From: Cylicocyclus nassatus
Lineage: Eukaryota > Nematoda > Chromadorea > Rhabditida > Strongylidae
Direction of reading: 5' to 3'
Assembly (NCBI GenBank): GCA_958299035.1
Contig: CATQJL010000223.1
Location: forward strand, 66,706,371 to 66,770,370
Length of the DNA: 64,000 nt
Part shown: positions 11,330-23,780 of the stretch, piece by piece
How positions within the stretch are numbered: position 1 is the first letter of the stretch
How the letters are laid out: the number at the start of each line of letters is the position of its first letter
Made by a program: the position numbers and the translations under genes
Notes under the pieces: model-generated
Database searches by the model: none
The model's input: only the letters and a program-made list of their open reading frames with translations
Told to the model about the DNA's origin: nothing

Positions 11330-13103
11330 GCAGCATCCGATCGTACGTCTTCATGTACAAGAACAAGAAGGCGCGGTCGGACATCGCCCGGTACATTTGT
11401 GTACATTGCAAAAAGGCAAATAAATATACGGCGATTTTGGTATGTCTATACGAAGGTCGTTGCAAATGTTTCCGACCTTTTGCTTTCAGGTAAGCGGAGA
11501 CATGTTTCTGGAAGATCCAGTTATGCTCCGCCATACATGTATATCAGTCGAAAGAAATAAGGACAAAGCCGATAGGCTTTCCTACGAGATGTGCAGTCTG
11601 TCTTAACAAACAAAAAAACTCAAGAGTGAATTTCAGTGTCTACAGCAAGTGCGCGGGAACCCTGAAGCGACTCTGCATCCAACAATAAACCATTGGCTTA
11701 CAGTTTTCGACAAAATCGAAACTATGACTTGGGGAGGTAGTGAGTATTCGCCTTCGTTCTCTGAGCATTCAGCAATCTACAGATGCCGAGAAGAGGAACC
11801 GTGATGGCGCATTATATGAAGAAAAATGGATATGAAAGCAGACGACACGCTTACAATAGGTTAGAAGGATTGGAGTCATTTAAAAATCACATTGCACCCA
11901 ATCCCGCTGCAAATATTGTTCTAGAGCTGTCAACAGAACGGTGCGGGAAGTTACGATGACAATGTCCCTGAGGTGCTGCGCAACCTGCCGGATGGAAGCA
12001 CGTTCTTGCAAGTGCAAGACCCAAGTCTGCATATCTATATGTCGCAGACTATCAGGGTCAGTTTTGCACATAGAAATTATGAAGATAGTTTTTCTCGTTT
12101 CTAGCGTGCTGTTTCGCACGATCTTTTCGCGCTCGTTGGAGATGGCATCCACAAGATTAATCCTCGAAGTCGACGTGGAGCTGCAGTACGCGTGGACGGG
12201 GGGCAAGTGTACACGGTGCATGGGATTTGCCGAGGGGGATTCGAGGTGCCGCTGCTCCTTGCCGTCACACAGAACAAACGCGAAGAAGATTACGTCATCA
12301 TCTTCAACAAGTTGAAAGCCGCGATGGAAGAGGCGATAGAGGGATTGAGTCTGACGGAACCACGACTAAGAGTCGTCCTGGATTTCGAACAGGCTGCGAT
12401 TAATGCCGCAAGGAGAATTTTTCCAAATGCCTCCGTGGAGGGATGCGCATGGCATCTAAGCCAGGCCTGGGTGAGGAGACGGAATACCCTTGGAATTCTT
12501 CGCTTCCTGAAAGGTTCTGAAAGATGCGGAAGCGTTGTCCAATGGTGGAGAACGTTGAAAGGGCTTCCATTTCTCCCCACGGAATACTTCCACCACGTCG
12601 AAGCGATGAGGAGGCCACCCGTAGAGCGCGAACATCCTGCGTACGGGCCGTGCAAGAAGTTTTCAAACTACTTGCGGAACACCTGGCTCGAGGGGCCATT
12701 CAAGACAATGTGGTGCAAGTATATGGTAGATGTCCAGCGAACAACCAACACTGCCGAGAACTACCACGGGTGAGTTTGCAGCTCTTGCAATTGACTTTTT
12801 TTTATTGAAGTTTCTCATTTCAGAAGGCTCAGGAAAATTCTCGGCAAGAAACATCCACCCCTAGCGCAGCTGATACTGGCCTTCCGCAGCTTTACACTAG
12901 TGGCAAAGGGGACTTTGGCAAGAATGGAATTGAGGAGGAGCGAGCCCAAGATGCTTAGAAAAAGGGACAGGATAAGAAGGGAGAAGGGTGAAGGCGCCAT
13001 GGCCTCATTTGCGACACTTCGTTGTGAAAATCTCCTCGATACCGTCACGGTGGAGGAGTATCTACGAAGAATGTCCAAGTATACATCGGACAAGGCAATC
13101 TAA
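11330..13103 (+). CDS. Mutator-like element (MULE) transposase
   Basis: This encodes a nuclear DDE transposase of the Mutator superfamily that cuts and rejoins element ends. The clearest exons are 12105-12769 and 12824-13103, joined in phase and ending at TAA. They contain the first catalytic Asp in LVGDG, the second in VLDFEQAA and the Glu in TTNTAE. The family's CAWHLSQAW motif follows the second Asp. Upstream, exons 11330-11439 and from 11490 give a FLYWCH-like zinc finger (CVHC, then GDMFLEDPVMLRHTC), the usual DNA-binding part. Linker exons lie at about 11640-12060 but their junctions are uncertain. The open catalytic region (about 314 residues after 12105) shows no stop or frameshift, so the element may be recent. 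I could not locate its TIRs. Confidence 0.8.
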
Positions 13104-14636
13104 GAGGCTGCGATGGATTTTTTGTGTTTGTTAGTGATGCTTGATGCATGTAATGTTATGTGACACGTCAGAAGCTGTTTGCATGCTAACTCGAACCTTA
13201 GAGATGTTTGGTTTGGTGTAATGCATGCTAAGTCAGATTTAGAGTATATATCAGAGTATTGCAAGCTTGCTTTATGTACAGAGATAATGTTTTAGGAGAA
13301 TGCATGACTAGTCTTAGTGGCAGACTTACTTAACACGCACTTACTAATAACTGTTATAACAGACAAGTTTTGATGATTTTGGACCGTTTTGGATGGCTTT
13401 TTGGACGAGTCTGATTTTGCAATTTGAATATTTCTGATCAATGATTTGACATCTACTTTCGCAAATTTAACTTTTTGAAACACGGCTTTTATAAGGTCTC
13501 TTTTGCGCATTTTTCTTAATCTCCCCCCCCCGAGTAAAATATTTATTAGAGTTAATACAAAGAATAAAGATTCTTTCACTTGAATTGTGACATTCTTCAC
13601 TCATCAGACGACTGGCTTGCTTCTGCAAAGGTCAACTAATCTGCTATCGATTAGCGCAAATGCAACTATTACAGTGAGTATTGTGAAAGATTGAGAAAGT
13701 TATCTCATGAAAATAAACAATATGAAATAGGAAGTTTTCTGCGAAGCTATTCAAGTTGGAACAAAACTTAGAATGTCAAAAGAGGAGTTTATAATTTGGA
13801 ATCGAGCCGGAACTCTTACCTCTCTGAAAGTTGTTCATCAAATTTCCAATCTTTGTACTTGTTCTTTTCTGTTCTCTCAACAGGACTTCGATTCATATAT
13901 GTGGAATCAATAGTATCTTCGATATGGTATATTCTGTTGTTATTCCATACTAGCTGCGGTCCCCGGTCCCGCCCGGGCCGAGAGTCCAGAATGGCCCATC
14001 ATAGGGTGTGCTTCAAGATGTATACTTACCAGTCCTCCACTTTCTTCAGTTCACATCTTCTGTGACTCTCCTGCTTCACCTCCTTGTCAGTTCCAGCGCT
14101 CGTGTAGTATCCGTGGTGAATAGTCTTCTTTCTTGACCGGCTCGCTTCATGACACCGCATGCTCCTTACCGCAAAATGTAAATGATCTCTACCACCCCTT
14201 ACTACTTAAGTTGGAGAAATGAATGGTATAGCCTTCATTTTCCTAGATTTTAGTAAACAAAATCAATAAATCGATAGAAGGACCCAGCGAATTGTCGAAA
14301 AAAGTAGCCTACCTGATGCGCCATGTCTCATTTATAGGGAAACAGAATTCAGCCTCTTTGGTTCACATACAAAGGAGTCTATAAGCCACAAACATCCTAG
14401 CAAACACGGTACAGTGTTTGAGTTTTATTATGACTTATAATAAGCGGCTTAATCTGAAGTTGTGTGGAGTTTGTCCGTTACGGCATTACAGTGAGGAATG
14501 ATTTACGATACTAAACATCATGTGAGGTTAAGATAGCGAGTATGGTTCATTTTTTACTACGGCTCACGTTGCAATAAACCGAAAAATGATTTGAGAGACA
14601 AGCTCTCAGAAAGTGAGTTTACCACGGTTCACGATG
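13104..14636. other. No gene seen
   Basis: Downstream of the MULE transposase no further gene is apparent. A short GC-rich patch (CCCCGGTCCCGCCCGGGCC) lies near 13960. MULE 3' terminal sequence may lie here but was not recognised. Confidence 0.45.
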
Positions 14637-14675
14637 CCAGTGCGAACCTCTGCGAAGTAGAGGTGAAGCACTGGT
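14637..14675. repeat. Hairpin related to the 17.5/18.2 kb hairpins
   Basis: The sequence CCAGTGCGAACCTCTGCG...AGCACTGG is an imperfect copy, in inverted orientation, of the stem-loop heading the two repeat units at 17512 and 18212. Confidence 0.55.
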
Positions 14676-15221
14676 ATATATATAGATTCCATAAAGTATA
14701 AGACAATATGCCAAGAATGCCGACGAATACCAAGAGGAAAATGAAATTACTTGCAAGATTTCACGCTTATATAGACACTTCATCGGCATTTATCATTATC
14801 ACTCGAAAAGTTGGTTTAACATCATTCTTCGGCGAGAGTGGTGCAAAATAAAAGAATGTAGAATTGGATCGGTGTGAAAACATACAAAAGTCCATTCAAA
14901 AGATTCGCCTTTCAAAACTAGTCACAAATTTGTTTTCCCCTTCTTTGTATCTCCACTCCAAGTCTAACTAGACTTTTCCTTCAACGAATTCCTGGGCAAA
15001 AAAGGCAAAACCCAGGCTCAGCGTAAGGGGCGGAGCTTGGAAGGTTGCCAGATCCTTCTTGGCACGCAGCCAGCTCCTCCCCTTTCCATCTTGGATACAG
15101 AGGTCAATGGCTCTGGTTCCTCCTGCACCGCCGCCCATATTTACACGGGCGGTGGGAAGCGCGCGCCGCCTGCGTGCGTCGTGTCCGCGCCGCTCAACTA
15201 TTAGACTGGGTTCCCGAAGTT

Positions 15222-15269
15222 CCGGAACAGTTCTAGCACAGTGCAAGAACTGTGCTGGGACTGTTCCGG
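15222..15269. repeat. Palindrome of the CAGTTC/GCACAG type
   Basis: CCGGAACAGTTCTAGCACAG pairs with CTGTGCTGGGACTGTTCCGG around a loop of a few bases. It is followed by a TATGAACTCAGCC/GGCTGAGTTCATA inverted pair (about 15271-15317). A compositionally similar hairpin lies at 16380-16485. Confidence 0.65.
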
Positions 15270-16379
15270 AGTATGAACTCAGCCTTGCTACTTCTGCTGT
15301 AAGGCTGAGTTCATATTCCTTCGCCTTGCAGTAGCCTTTACTTACGGATGCATGACGGCTGCACTTTCGACTCGTGGCCGTCGCACAGGGTGACGATGGT
15401 CGTCCACAGGGCAAGAAGAAGCACGATCATCCTACAATTATCAGCGAATGTAAGCATTCGTTGCATAAAACGAGCTTTTTACGGGTTTCGGGTATAGAGA
15501 GTGCTGCTTTCAGGTTTGATGTCATTCTAGGAAAAGCATTTTAATCAAACAGATGCGAGTTGCAATGGTTATTAAGAGTTCAGTAAAAAGTCCGGCAGCA
15601 ACAAGTCGATTTGTATGCTTAAAACTTCAAAATCTGCTGCCCCGTACATACTTCAAGCGATTTCAGTCACTGGGCGATCTGGCAGTACTCCAATCATTCA
15701 TAGCTTATCGTAAGCACTTTATAAAAGTACCAGGTATGCTGTCTAAGTTTTGTAAAGGCTGTGTTTTTTTTGTTTTCTCCGTCGCAAGCAACTCGTGGGA
15801 ATGCATCTTGTTCTCATAGCGAAATGATTGGTTGTAGAGCGAGGGCGGCCCACATTCACAGTTATGCAACGTAGAACTACGTTCCCCGAGCCTACGCCTT
15901 CCTTGAAGATGGAAGTCCATTTCTTCAACAGAAATGAGATTATTCAGTTGTACTTTTCACCAACTACAATCAGGGTGAGTTAAATAGAATACAAGTTCTG
16001 GTTTTGCATTTCCATTAGTGCGGGAGAATTACCTTTACCTCCTCCTCAGCATTGTGTTGCTATGACGGAACTCTTTTCATAACTTTCCCGACCGCCATCT
16101 TTCATAAGCCATCGTGTGTAGAAAACGCTTCTCATGCTTTTATCTACTTTTTATCTGTATAATTATGGAGGTGGGCCAGGGCCCGGCACGGGTTGGTTTG
16201 GAGGTTTTTAGGAAACGAAGTTCCCCATGACTTCGCGAAAATTTACGAAGTCCCTCTCGACGTGAAAATCAGTAGGGAAGCCCTTATTCAACCAAAATAG
16301 CAACAAAAAAGCGAAAAAAGCGCATTTTGAAGTATGTAATATAACAAAAAAGCAGAAAGAAAACATTTCGAGTTGATCA

Positions 16380-16485
16380 AGGCAGGGTTCATACTGAGCA
16401 GCACAAAGCGGCACAGTTCGAGCACAGTTCGAGCACAGTTCGAGCGCTGTGCGGGAATTGTGCCGCCTCACTATGAACCCTGCCT
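16380..16485. repeat. Hairpin with internal tandem repeats
   Basis: AGGCAGGGTTCATA at the left end is complementary to TATGAACCCTGCCT at the right end. Inside are three tandem copies of CGAGCACAGTT-like sequence and a GCGGCACA/TGTGCCGC pair. It is non-coding. Confidence 0.75.
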
Positions 16486-17511
16486 AAAGGCTCTGCCATC
16501 GGGTATAGTACCATTTTGATGCTGGGAATGTCGAGAATCTCCTAGGCCAACCAAATCTGTAGCCTCAACAATCCTGCGATGCATTTTTCGCCACATATTT
16601 CAAAGGACACTGCAAGTGATTGGAGCGCGATATCTATCAACGCGTAGAATTATACTACTTTTGACTCAAAAAAAGGGGAGAGGCAACGGTTTGATCCGCT
16701 CTCTTCACTATATGATAGGTTTTTGACCGTTCTAATCGTTCAAATCAAAAAGGTCCAAAACTTATGTGAACTCTCCGATATTTATGCTCCGGACCAACCC
16801 AGTTGGTTTGGTAGTTGGTCTAGAAACCAACAAATTCGAGAACGGATATTAGGACACATAAGTTTTGGGAACTTTTTACATAACATAGTTTGGAGTAATA
16901 TTGTATACTCGTAGCGCAAATTCGAAATTCGCAAATTTGTGCGCTGTAAACAAGCCATTTGTTTGCTTGAGTCTTGCATTCGAATTTCGCGCGCTTGCGA
17001 AAAAACACGTTCAACCCGTGAAACCTGACATGTTCGTCGTGTTTTTTGGCGCTTCCTCTAGGACCTCATAAAAACGATGTCCCCGTTGCTTCTAACTCCA
17101 AAAACGAAGTCCAGTTTGACCCTAAACCATCGGTGGCGGGCCCTGAGGTGGGCTGGTATCCCAGTTAGCTCTTCTATTTTCAGCCGAGTAGCGAAGGGCA
17201 ACCGTGCAAGAGCATAATTGGAAGCGATGCTTGCTCAATGCCCAGGTAAGCTAGTCTTATATTGATTGCGCATGTTCTTTGTGTATTTGAGAGTATATGA
17301 TTGAAATTAAGTTCAAAGCAAATATCTTTCTCCCGTCACCAAACTTTCATTTGCTCATGCTTGACGGACTTACTGAGATCCAACGATGCTATTTTCTAGA
17401 TCCAACGAGAACACTAGAAATATTAGGTCACTTCATTTACACCTGCTGTAGTGTGGCTAGTACTCAAAATGAAAGATTTAATATTTAGGGAATTGCCTCA
17501 TTATTATCACA

Positions 17512-18919
17512 CCAGTGCGTCACCTCTGCTTCGCAGAGGCTCGCACTGGCTCTACTATCCACATGTCTTCCTCGTAGTCGCAAAATGATGGCTTTGAAAC
17601 TTACCTCGCGATGCCGATCATCACGAATGAAATGTAAACAGCTACTCATTCCAAAAGTTTTTCATGTAAGATCGGTGATTTTGAAAGGGCGAAAGTATTC
17701 TCCAAAGATTAAATGCGAATTTGAATCAGTCACTGGGATTATAATGGCTTGATAGTCGCCATAAAGATGATGACAACCGTGAGTTACATCTCTGAGCAAA
17801 AATTTTCTCACATTCAAAGATAAAGCCTTGACAAATCAATCATCTGCGCAGTTATTCCTTTTTGGCGCCGATCTTGCATGAAACTAAACTTTTTGCTCAC
17901 TTTTTGGGCTGGAGTCCATGGTTTGCGGATTTACTTGCTAAACGAAACCATGATTTTGAAAAAAGCACATTTACAGGCCCACTTTGGCGCGCGAAATGTT
18001 GCGTGGATCCGTTTGGCGCGCTATTTCACAGGTTCCAGTAGTCGGATCGGCTTGTGCTTTTGCACATTTTACCTGTATGCTGATAGGGTGCTACTACCAA
18101 AATTCTAGCTCAGGACCTTTGATGGAACTCACTCTACGAATTTCGTGACAGACAGAAATTCACACACACACACACAAACGTAAACAACCCTTAGCCCGTT
18201 ATTATAAGTTACCAGTGCGTCACCTCTGCCTCGCAGAGGCTCGCACTGGCTCTACTATCTATGTGCCTTACTCATTCTCGTAAAATCGTGGCACTGGAAC
18301 TCACCGTGCTATGCCGACTACCACGAATGAAATGTAAACAACTACTCATTCAGAAAGCTTTTTCACGTGAGATCAGTGATTTCGCATGGAAAAAACTTTT
18401 CGCAGGAAGACAAAGGCAAACTCGAATAGGTTTTTGAATTTGTCATGTCATGGTATGATAGTCGCCATAAAGGCAATAGTCACCGTGAGCTACATCTCTA
18501 TGCGAAAATCTTCTCAAATGCTTTTCTAGAACCTTGGCAAATTGACCATTTACGCAAGCAATACTTTTTGGCGCCGTTTTTGTAAAGTAATGGACTTTTG
18601 GTCACTTATTTGAGCCTAAGTTCATGGCTTGCACATTTACTTGCCATAAACACCCAGCACTCTGCAAAAAGTGGAATTACGGACCCAATTTTGTGGGCCA
18701 AATGCAAAGTGGATCCGTTTGACGCGCAATTTTCAAGAGACCCACTCAATGAATCTGCTTGTAATTTTGCATGTTGGACTTTCATGCCATTAGCAAGTGC
18801 TATGCAAAATTTGAGCCCAGGACGTTGGCTGGAACACGCTCTACGAATTTCGTGACAGACAGACATTCAGACAGACAGACACACAAAAACACGTAAACAC
18901 TCTTAGCGCGTTATTATAG
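17512..18919 (+). repeat. Two tandem copies of a roughly 700-base repeat headed by a hairpin
   Basis: Each unit (17512-18208 and 18212-18919) starts with a stem-loop in which CCAGTGCG pairs with CGCACTGG and CCTCTGC with GCAGAGG. Each ends with CTCTACGAATTTCGTGACAG, a CAGACA or CACACA microsatellite, CACGTAAACA-like sequence and a GCGTTATTATA tail. The two units are clearly diverged. The 3' microsatellite and conserved tail resemble non-autonomous retroelements or Helitron-like elements, but no enzyme is encoded. Confidence 0.7.
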
Positions 18920-19697
18920 TAGGATGATAGAAGATAGAGCATTTTATCAACCTACGAAAGTTTTACACATTATACCTTTGTAGTCTCTCAGTGTGCCAGG
19001 AACTGAGGACATCTGGCAATTTTCCAAATCGCGTGGCACTAAAATTCCGTTAAGTATGGCCGGGCGTTATGATTTAGAAATCTAGGTATGACAGACTTAA
19101 TGTTGCTTCACAATCACAGAAAGCTTTTGGAAACAAAAAAAATGGAAAGAAATGGAACCATCATACGAGCCCAGGTTTATGATAAAGGTAAACTCCTGAA
19201 AACATTTGTCATAACACCCTTTCACAAGAAATGAAATTTCTAACAAGTATCATTATAATATTATCAAGTATACTTGTGTTGTTTCCTTTGAAAATTTTGT
19301 TTGCTACTTTGATGCTACAGTATCAAGATAAGGTGGATGTGCTAGTACATGGTTGGATTTGCGATACAATCACATCTATGAAAGGCGGACAAAATTTGAG
19401 CATGAAACGAAATGCTCTCCTTATATTTGTCTCCCTCCCTCACTACTGCAAGGGCAAATTCTGATTTGCATCCAATAGCTGAGTATACAATGGCCATGTA
19501 AAAAAAAAAACCGCAGTCTGCAAGCGCTGTCGTTTGGAATTTTAGCAAGGAAAAGAGAAATGCACTATTGAATTGTAAAGGGATTTATATCAATAGTATT
19601 TATTTTTTGTCTACACCCAGAACGAGTCGTTAATGGCTGAAGGTACATAGCAAAAGTATCATCTGCAACAGGCACCAGTGAAAACGATAATGAATCT

Positions 19698-19703
19698 TTT
19701 ATT
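19698..19703 (-). promoter_or_regulatory. Polyadenylation signal AATAAA
   Basis: Read on the minus strand, AATAAA occurs 60 bases beyond the stop codon of the kinase-like gene. That is a sensible distance for its 3' end. Confidence 0.55.
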
Positions 19704-19762
19704 GATAAGTTATGTATCAGAGGAATAACTGTAATTCTTAATTTCAGCGCATAAAATCATAG

Positions 19763-22700
19763 CTATTGTTCCAGTTTCTTAATAGCCTTTAGTACATTTC
19801 GAGAGCTAGGCCTCTTGTCGCGTTCGGACCAACAGGATTGAAGGATCTAAAGCAGTGAAATTATAAGTACTTCTTTTCTTTTTTTTCCTCACATTGCGTA
19901 CTCATTTCTTCTCCTCGTCCTCATTTCCAATTTTGGTGGCAAAGAGCTTACCTCAAGCATCCCCTTGGGTAGTAAGTCTCCTATAATGTCCAGTTCGCAT
20001 GTCTTACGGTATTCTCTTCCACGAATTTCGTTTACGGTTTCATTTTCAAACGGTATGGCGGCTAGAATAATCAAGTACTTACTTAATTCTTGGATCGTGG
20101 ATTGTAGTAACTAATGGTCAATTACTGATTTTTACTTTTTCACGTGTGTAGAATGTCCCTATAGCGCACAATCGATTTAATGCAGACTCGGACCGCTGGA
20201 TTAAACTAACTATAGGCGATTCATCGCACGCAAAGATTGCGGACGTATCAGCGTCCCTCTGATCAAGCGCTCTTTCGTTTCTCTAACCATCTGCCGTCTC
20301 TTCCAAGCACGAACTATCTTGGTCGGACGCAACGGCGCCCAGTCTTTGCGTCTTATGAAATAGCGGACAACTAACTAGAGTCACTATCTAGAGTTGAAGG
20401 GCAGCGTCCAGGCAAATATAGACCTAAGGGTTCGCTTGAGATATTCCCCTCAAAACTGGATCCCGAGGTCGTAATCGCATGGATTCATGGCGCAACCCGT
20501 CAGTTTCGCGCGAGGACCCACGCGTTACGCCATGAATCAATGGGGATACGATCCTGGGATCCACTTTCCAAGGGATCTCAGCCGTTAGAGCACTACCCGA
20601 GCTGCCGGTTGGGCAGTGTCTTACAATTAGTTAAAGGGCACCGTTCACCCAGATTCTCGACTCCCAGGTTTTTGTCGTTTCAGGGTCTTCTCATGTTCCT
20701 GATTCCAAATATGATGTCGAAAATACGCGAAAACCCCGACAATCCCCATTCCGGAGAACCCACAGGCCGGCTTTCCAGAACGTGATTGGATAGCGCGCAC
20801 AAAAGGGCGGGCATGGAGAGGGAGGCGCGGGCATGGATGGGGGTCCCCATGCATCTTCGCTATTCCGAAGGGATTTTCTCGCTTCCGAAGCGGCATGTTG
20901 CGCCGAGACTTGGGCATTGGCTTGATAGGAGGCCCTACTGTTATATGCTCCAAAAGCTCAACGCCCTCAACTTAGGGTGGACGGTGCCTTTAAAGCCTCA
21001 AAATTCTATCCACGTGACGTCCCCATATGTCCAGATTTGCCTGGAGGCTTTCTTTAGCGTAACTGCCACTGACACGGTCACAGCATTAGTTTATTACATG
21101 TATCTTGGGTAACGGACGACTCGTTCATATCTTTCTACTCGTTCAGCGGAAAGCTATAAACTAACCATGATGGAACATGCTCCACAGGATAGTAGCCAGG
21201 GTCCAGATGACTGCTTTACAGTCATATGGTTCTGGTTTAGTGCCATCCTTGCTATTCAAACATTCCCATGGAATCCACCTAGAAGGTATATTAAAACGCC
21301 TGGACTGGGTGACTATTTTGATCAGGCACCAAAGAAATCAAAATCCTACCTGCATCTGTCTACATCAGTAAGATAAACTCGCTTAGGAAAAAGACCAGTC
21401 GACAGCCCGAAAACCACCACCTAAGCTATCACCAATCAATCAAATTCAAAATTATGATCGGCTTACTTTCACAGTGTTGTCCGCGGTCAGTAGACAAACG
21501 TCCAAAGAAAGCTTTTTATGGACAAACTTCGCTCTTTCAAAATAGTCAGCTGCTGTAGCTATTTGTCGTGCAAACTTCAACAGCTAGAAATCAAAAGTTT
21601 CAGATACGTTTACTCCTAGTGTTTCTTCAGACCTCTGCATTGCTTCTTTGTTCCGCGCTCACATAGCTTGCTAAACTTTGAATCGCAGAATTTTCAAGAA
21701 GTATGGTTATCTGACTAGTGGTCACGATGCTGCCCCACAGGCGTTGTGTATTTCTGATAACAACAAGTTCGGCTTAAAAATCAGATATATAAAGTTAGGT
21801 TATAAAGAGATTCTGGTGCGAGTACTTGCAATTTTGGCGCCTCTGAGTCCGCGGCAAAAGCATTAGCCAGCGATGTAATCCTATCTACAAAAACTTACAA
21901 ACAGCCAAAATCCTTGTATGTGCAGAGATCATTGATGATCACATTTCGCTCTTCAGGTTTCAAATTTGCGACGACTATCGCCATTGCTAATATTCCCTTG
22001 TTTGAGGGAAATCGGATCTGTCGTCGCTTCACTTTGCCCACTTCAAAAATGCCATCGAAAGGAAATTCTAGGTTTTCGACGGGTGGTCCGAGCTGCAAAA
22101 AATAAATATTGATAATCAATACAGACTTCTTTGCGAAAACAGCAGAACTCCTGCGTGTTCTACGCCGCAACTCACGGCCTTAGCGACCGTGCCGCCCCAC
22201 TACGCAATTGCCATCACAGTCACTACCACTTTTGAGATAGGTAGCATACGAACCTGATCCTCACGGTAAACGTATTGTCGTTGCACAGGCTGCAAGCCTT
22301 CTTCAGCTATAAATTTATACAATTTTTTCGCTAAGTTGGTCACTATCAGCTCATTTGCAGCACATTTTATCTGCAAGTTGAAGAAATACGTTTGTAACAT
22401 AGATTTTGCAGAACATACCGAATGATAAGCTATTGTGCCGTTCTTCACGCAAAGTGTAAATCGTGCCCTTTCTCTTCCACTATACATCGATGGAGTAGAA
22501 TCGATAAGCACGCACTGCTCTACAACGTGCTACCGTAGCTTTACAGTAATCCTACATACTTGACATTCACGAACTTTCCTGAGTGAGGACGCAATCCACA
22601 TTTGAACTATCCAAAAGTGACGACCAATAGTAAAAAGTTGAGCTGACCAGCTCAGCGGCCCTAATCGATATATCGATTAGTACTGCCGATTTCAACATCA

Positions 22701-23160
22701 TTAGATTTCACCTTCGGTCGTTACTCTCTCTAACAGCTGCGCTGAAATCCGATTCATCTCCTCTATGTTTTCTTGATCTCGCCATCTAAACACCGGTTAT
22801 CAAGTCTAAACTGATTGGATTGGTGTTCCTGCGTGTCCACAACACTTGCGCGTAAAAAGGCCTGATAAGCCAGTGCGCCCCGCCATTTCCTACGCGCAAG
22901 CGTTGTTGTGAGTGCAAGAGCAAACGTCAAGTCTGATAGACTATAGCTGCTAAGAGCTGCTTACCTGCTCTTGAAAGGCACGTTTCAATTCTTTGAAACT
23001 TTGAAATTGAAAAGGATTGTCGTTGTCTTTGGAATCCAGTGCGGTACCTTGGCGGCCGTTTGTCATCCCGAATAGGATAGACAGTCGACCAGTCACAATG
23101 CAAGAATGTTGAATGAATCATATTATCAGCTGGCATAATCATTCCTGTTTTGAACTTCAT
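19763..23160 (-). CDS. SH2-like / tyrosine-kinase-like pseudokinase
   Basis: Eleven minus-strand exons join in phase: 23160-22965, 22606-22560, 22514-22419, 22370-22254, 22092-21900, 21772-21633, 21583-21467, 21420-21350, 21299-21166, 20061-19952, 19846-19763 (1305 bases, 434 residues). Residues 66-140 look like a degenerate SH2 domain (CVLIDST where FLVRxS is expected). Residues 155-434 follow a tyrosine-kinase fold: hinge ITILLENSAIQSLASYV, FARQIATAADYFERAKFVH, IPSRWIPWE for PVRWMAPE, and a C-terminal SCWSERDKRP. Catalytic residues are lost: HRD reads HKK (285-287), the catalytic-loop Asn is absent, DFG reads VFG, and no Lys stands at the beta-3 position. An inactive signalling or scaffold role is inferred. 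Nematodes have a large Fer/SPE-8-type SH2-kinase family of this size, and membership is my inference. The start ATG is uncertain. Intron 2 is only 45 bases. Confidence 0.72.
20062..21165 (-). other. Long intron of the kinase-like gene
   Basis: This roughly 1.1 kb intron separates the exon ending in the FHH residues from the C-lobe exon. It contains an imperfect inverted pair around 20477-20550 (ATTCATGGCG and CGCCATGAAT), so a small fold-back insertion is likely. No independent gene is seen. Confidence 0.5.
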
Positions 23161-23467
23161 TATCACTGAGATAACGCAGACTATAATCTGTGATGATGAA
23201 TGGTGACTGTCTATCTTTTCATTTTGTTTGAGGCGCAAAAGAAAAAATTGCCACCATAGGTAAACAATGCCGAAGTACGTTTTCTGAAGTTGGGGTGATT
23301 CCAGGGAGCATGAGGAGAGATAGAAAAGCAATCTAAAAAAGAAGAAATTCCAAGTATGTACAATGTCGTAACTTGCTGGCTATGTGTGGATTTGCGGTGT
23401 CGCTCAAGCTCTTAGACTCCTTCCTTCGCTATGAAGCATGTTTGAGTTCCTTAGGAAGCCTATAGCA

Positions 23468-23593
23468 TTTTCGAAAATAAGCTAACGCACTGGAGCGTTT
23501 CTCTGCGGCTCATCGGGGACAGTGGCCCGCTGCGTTACCTGCGGTGAGTACGACGCGAGCCAAGGTGCGCTGCAGGTGTCTGGCGTTGATGGT
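23468..23593 (+). promoter_or_regulatory. Conserved U2 upstream (PSE-bearing) region, copy 1
   Basis: About 120 bases upstream of this U2 gene recur almost unchanged before the other copies, including ACGCACTGGAGCG, CTCATCGGGGACAGTG and GCGGTGAGTACGACGCGAGC. Conservation limited to this block and the RNA fits the snRNA promoter with its proximal sequence element. The exact element cannot be assigned by eye. Confidence 0.6.
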
Positions 23594-23780
23594 ATCGCTT
23601 CTCGGCCTTTTGGCTAAGATCAAAGTTTAGTTTCTGTTCTTATCGAATTAACCCTCGATAGAGTCTCGAATGAGTCTCGTTAAGGTTATTTGATTTTTGG
23701 CACCGAATGAGGTTGCGGGCTTGCTCGCACCTCATCACGGGTCGGCCCAGCGTTGCACTACTGCAAGGATCGGACCACAC
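23594..23780 (+). ncRNA. U2 snRNA gene, copy 1
   Basis: The sequence starts ATCGCTTCTCGGCCTTTTGG, the canonical U2 5' end with stem I. It continues through CTGTTCTTATCGAATTAACC and an Sm site in GATTTTTGG (about 23692), then the 3' stem-loops with a TTGCACTACTGCAAGGATCGG segment. The length is about 187, usual for nematode U2. The branch-point-recognition hexamer at 23627-23632 reads TTAGTT where GTAGTA is expected. U2 base-pairs with the intron branch site in the spliceosome. It faces copy 2 tail to tail. Confidence 0.88.
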
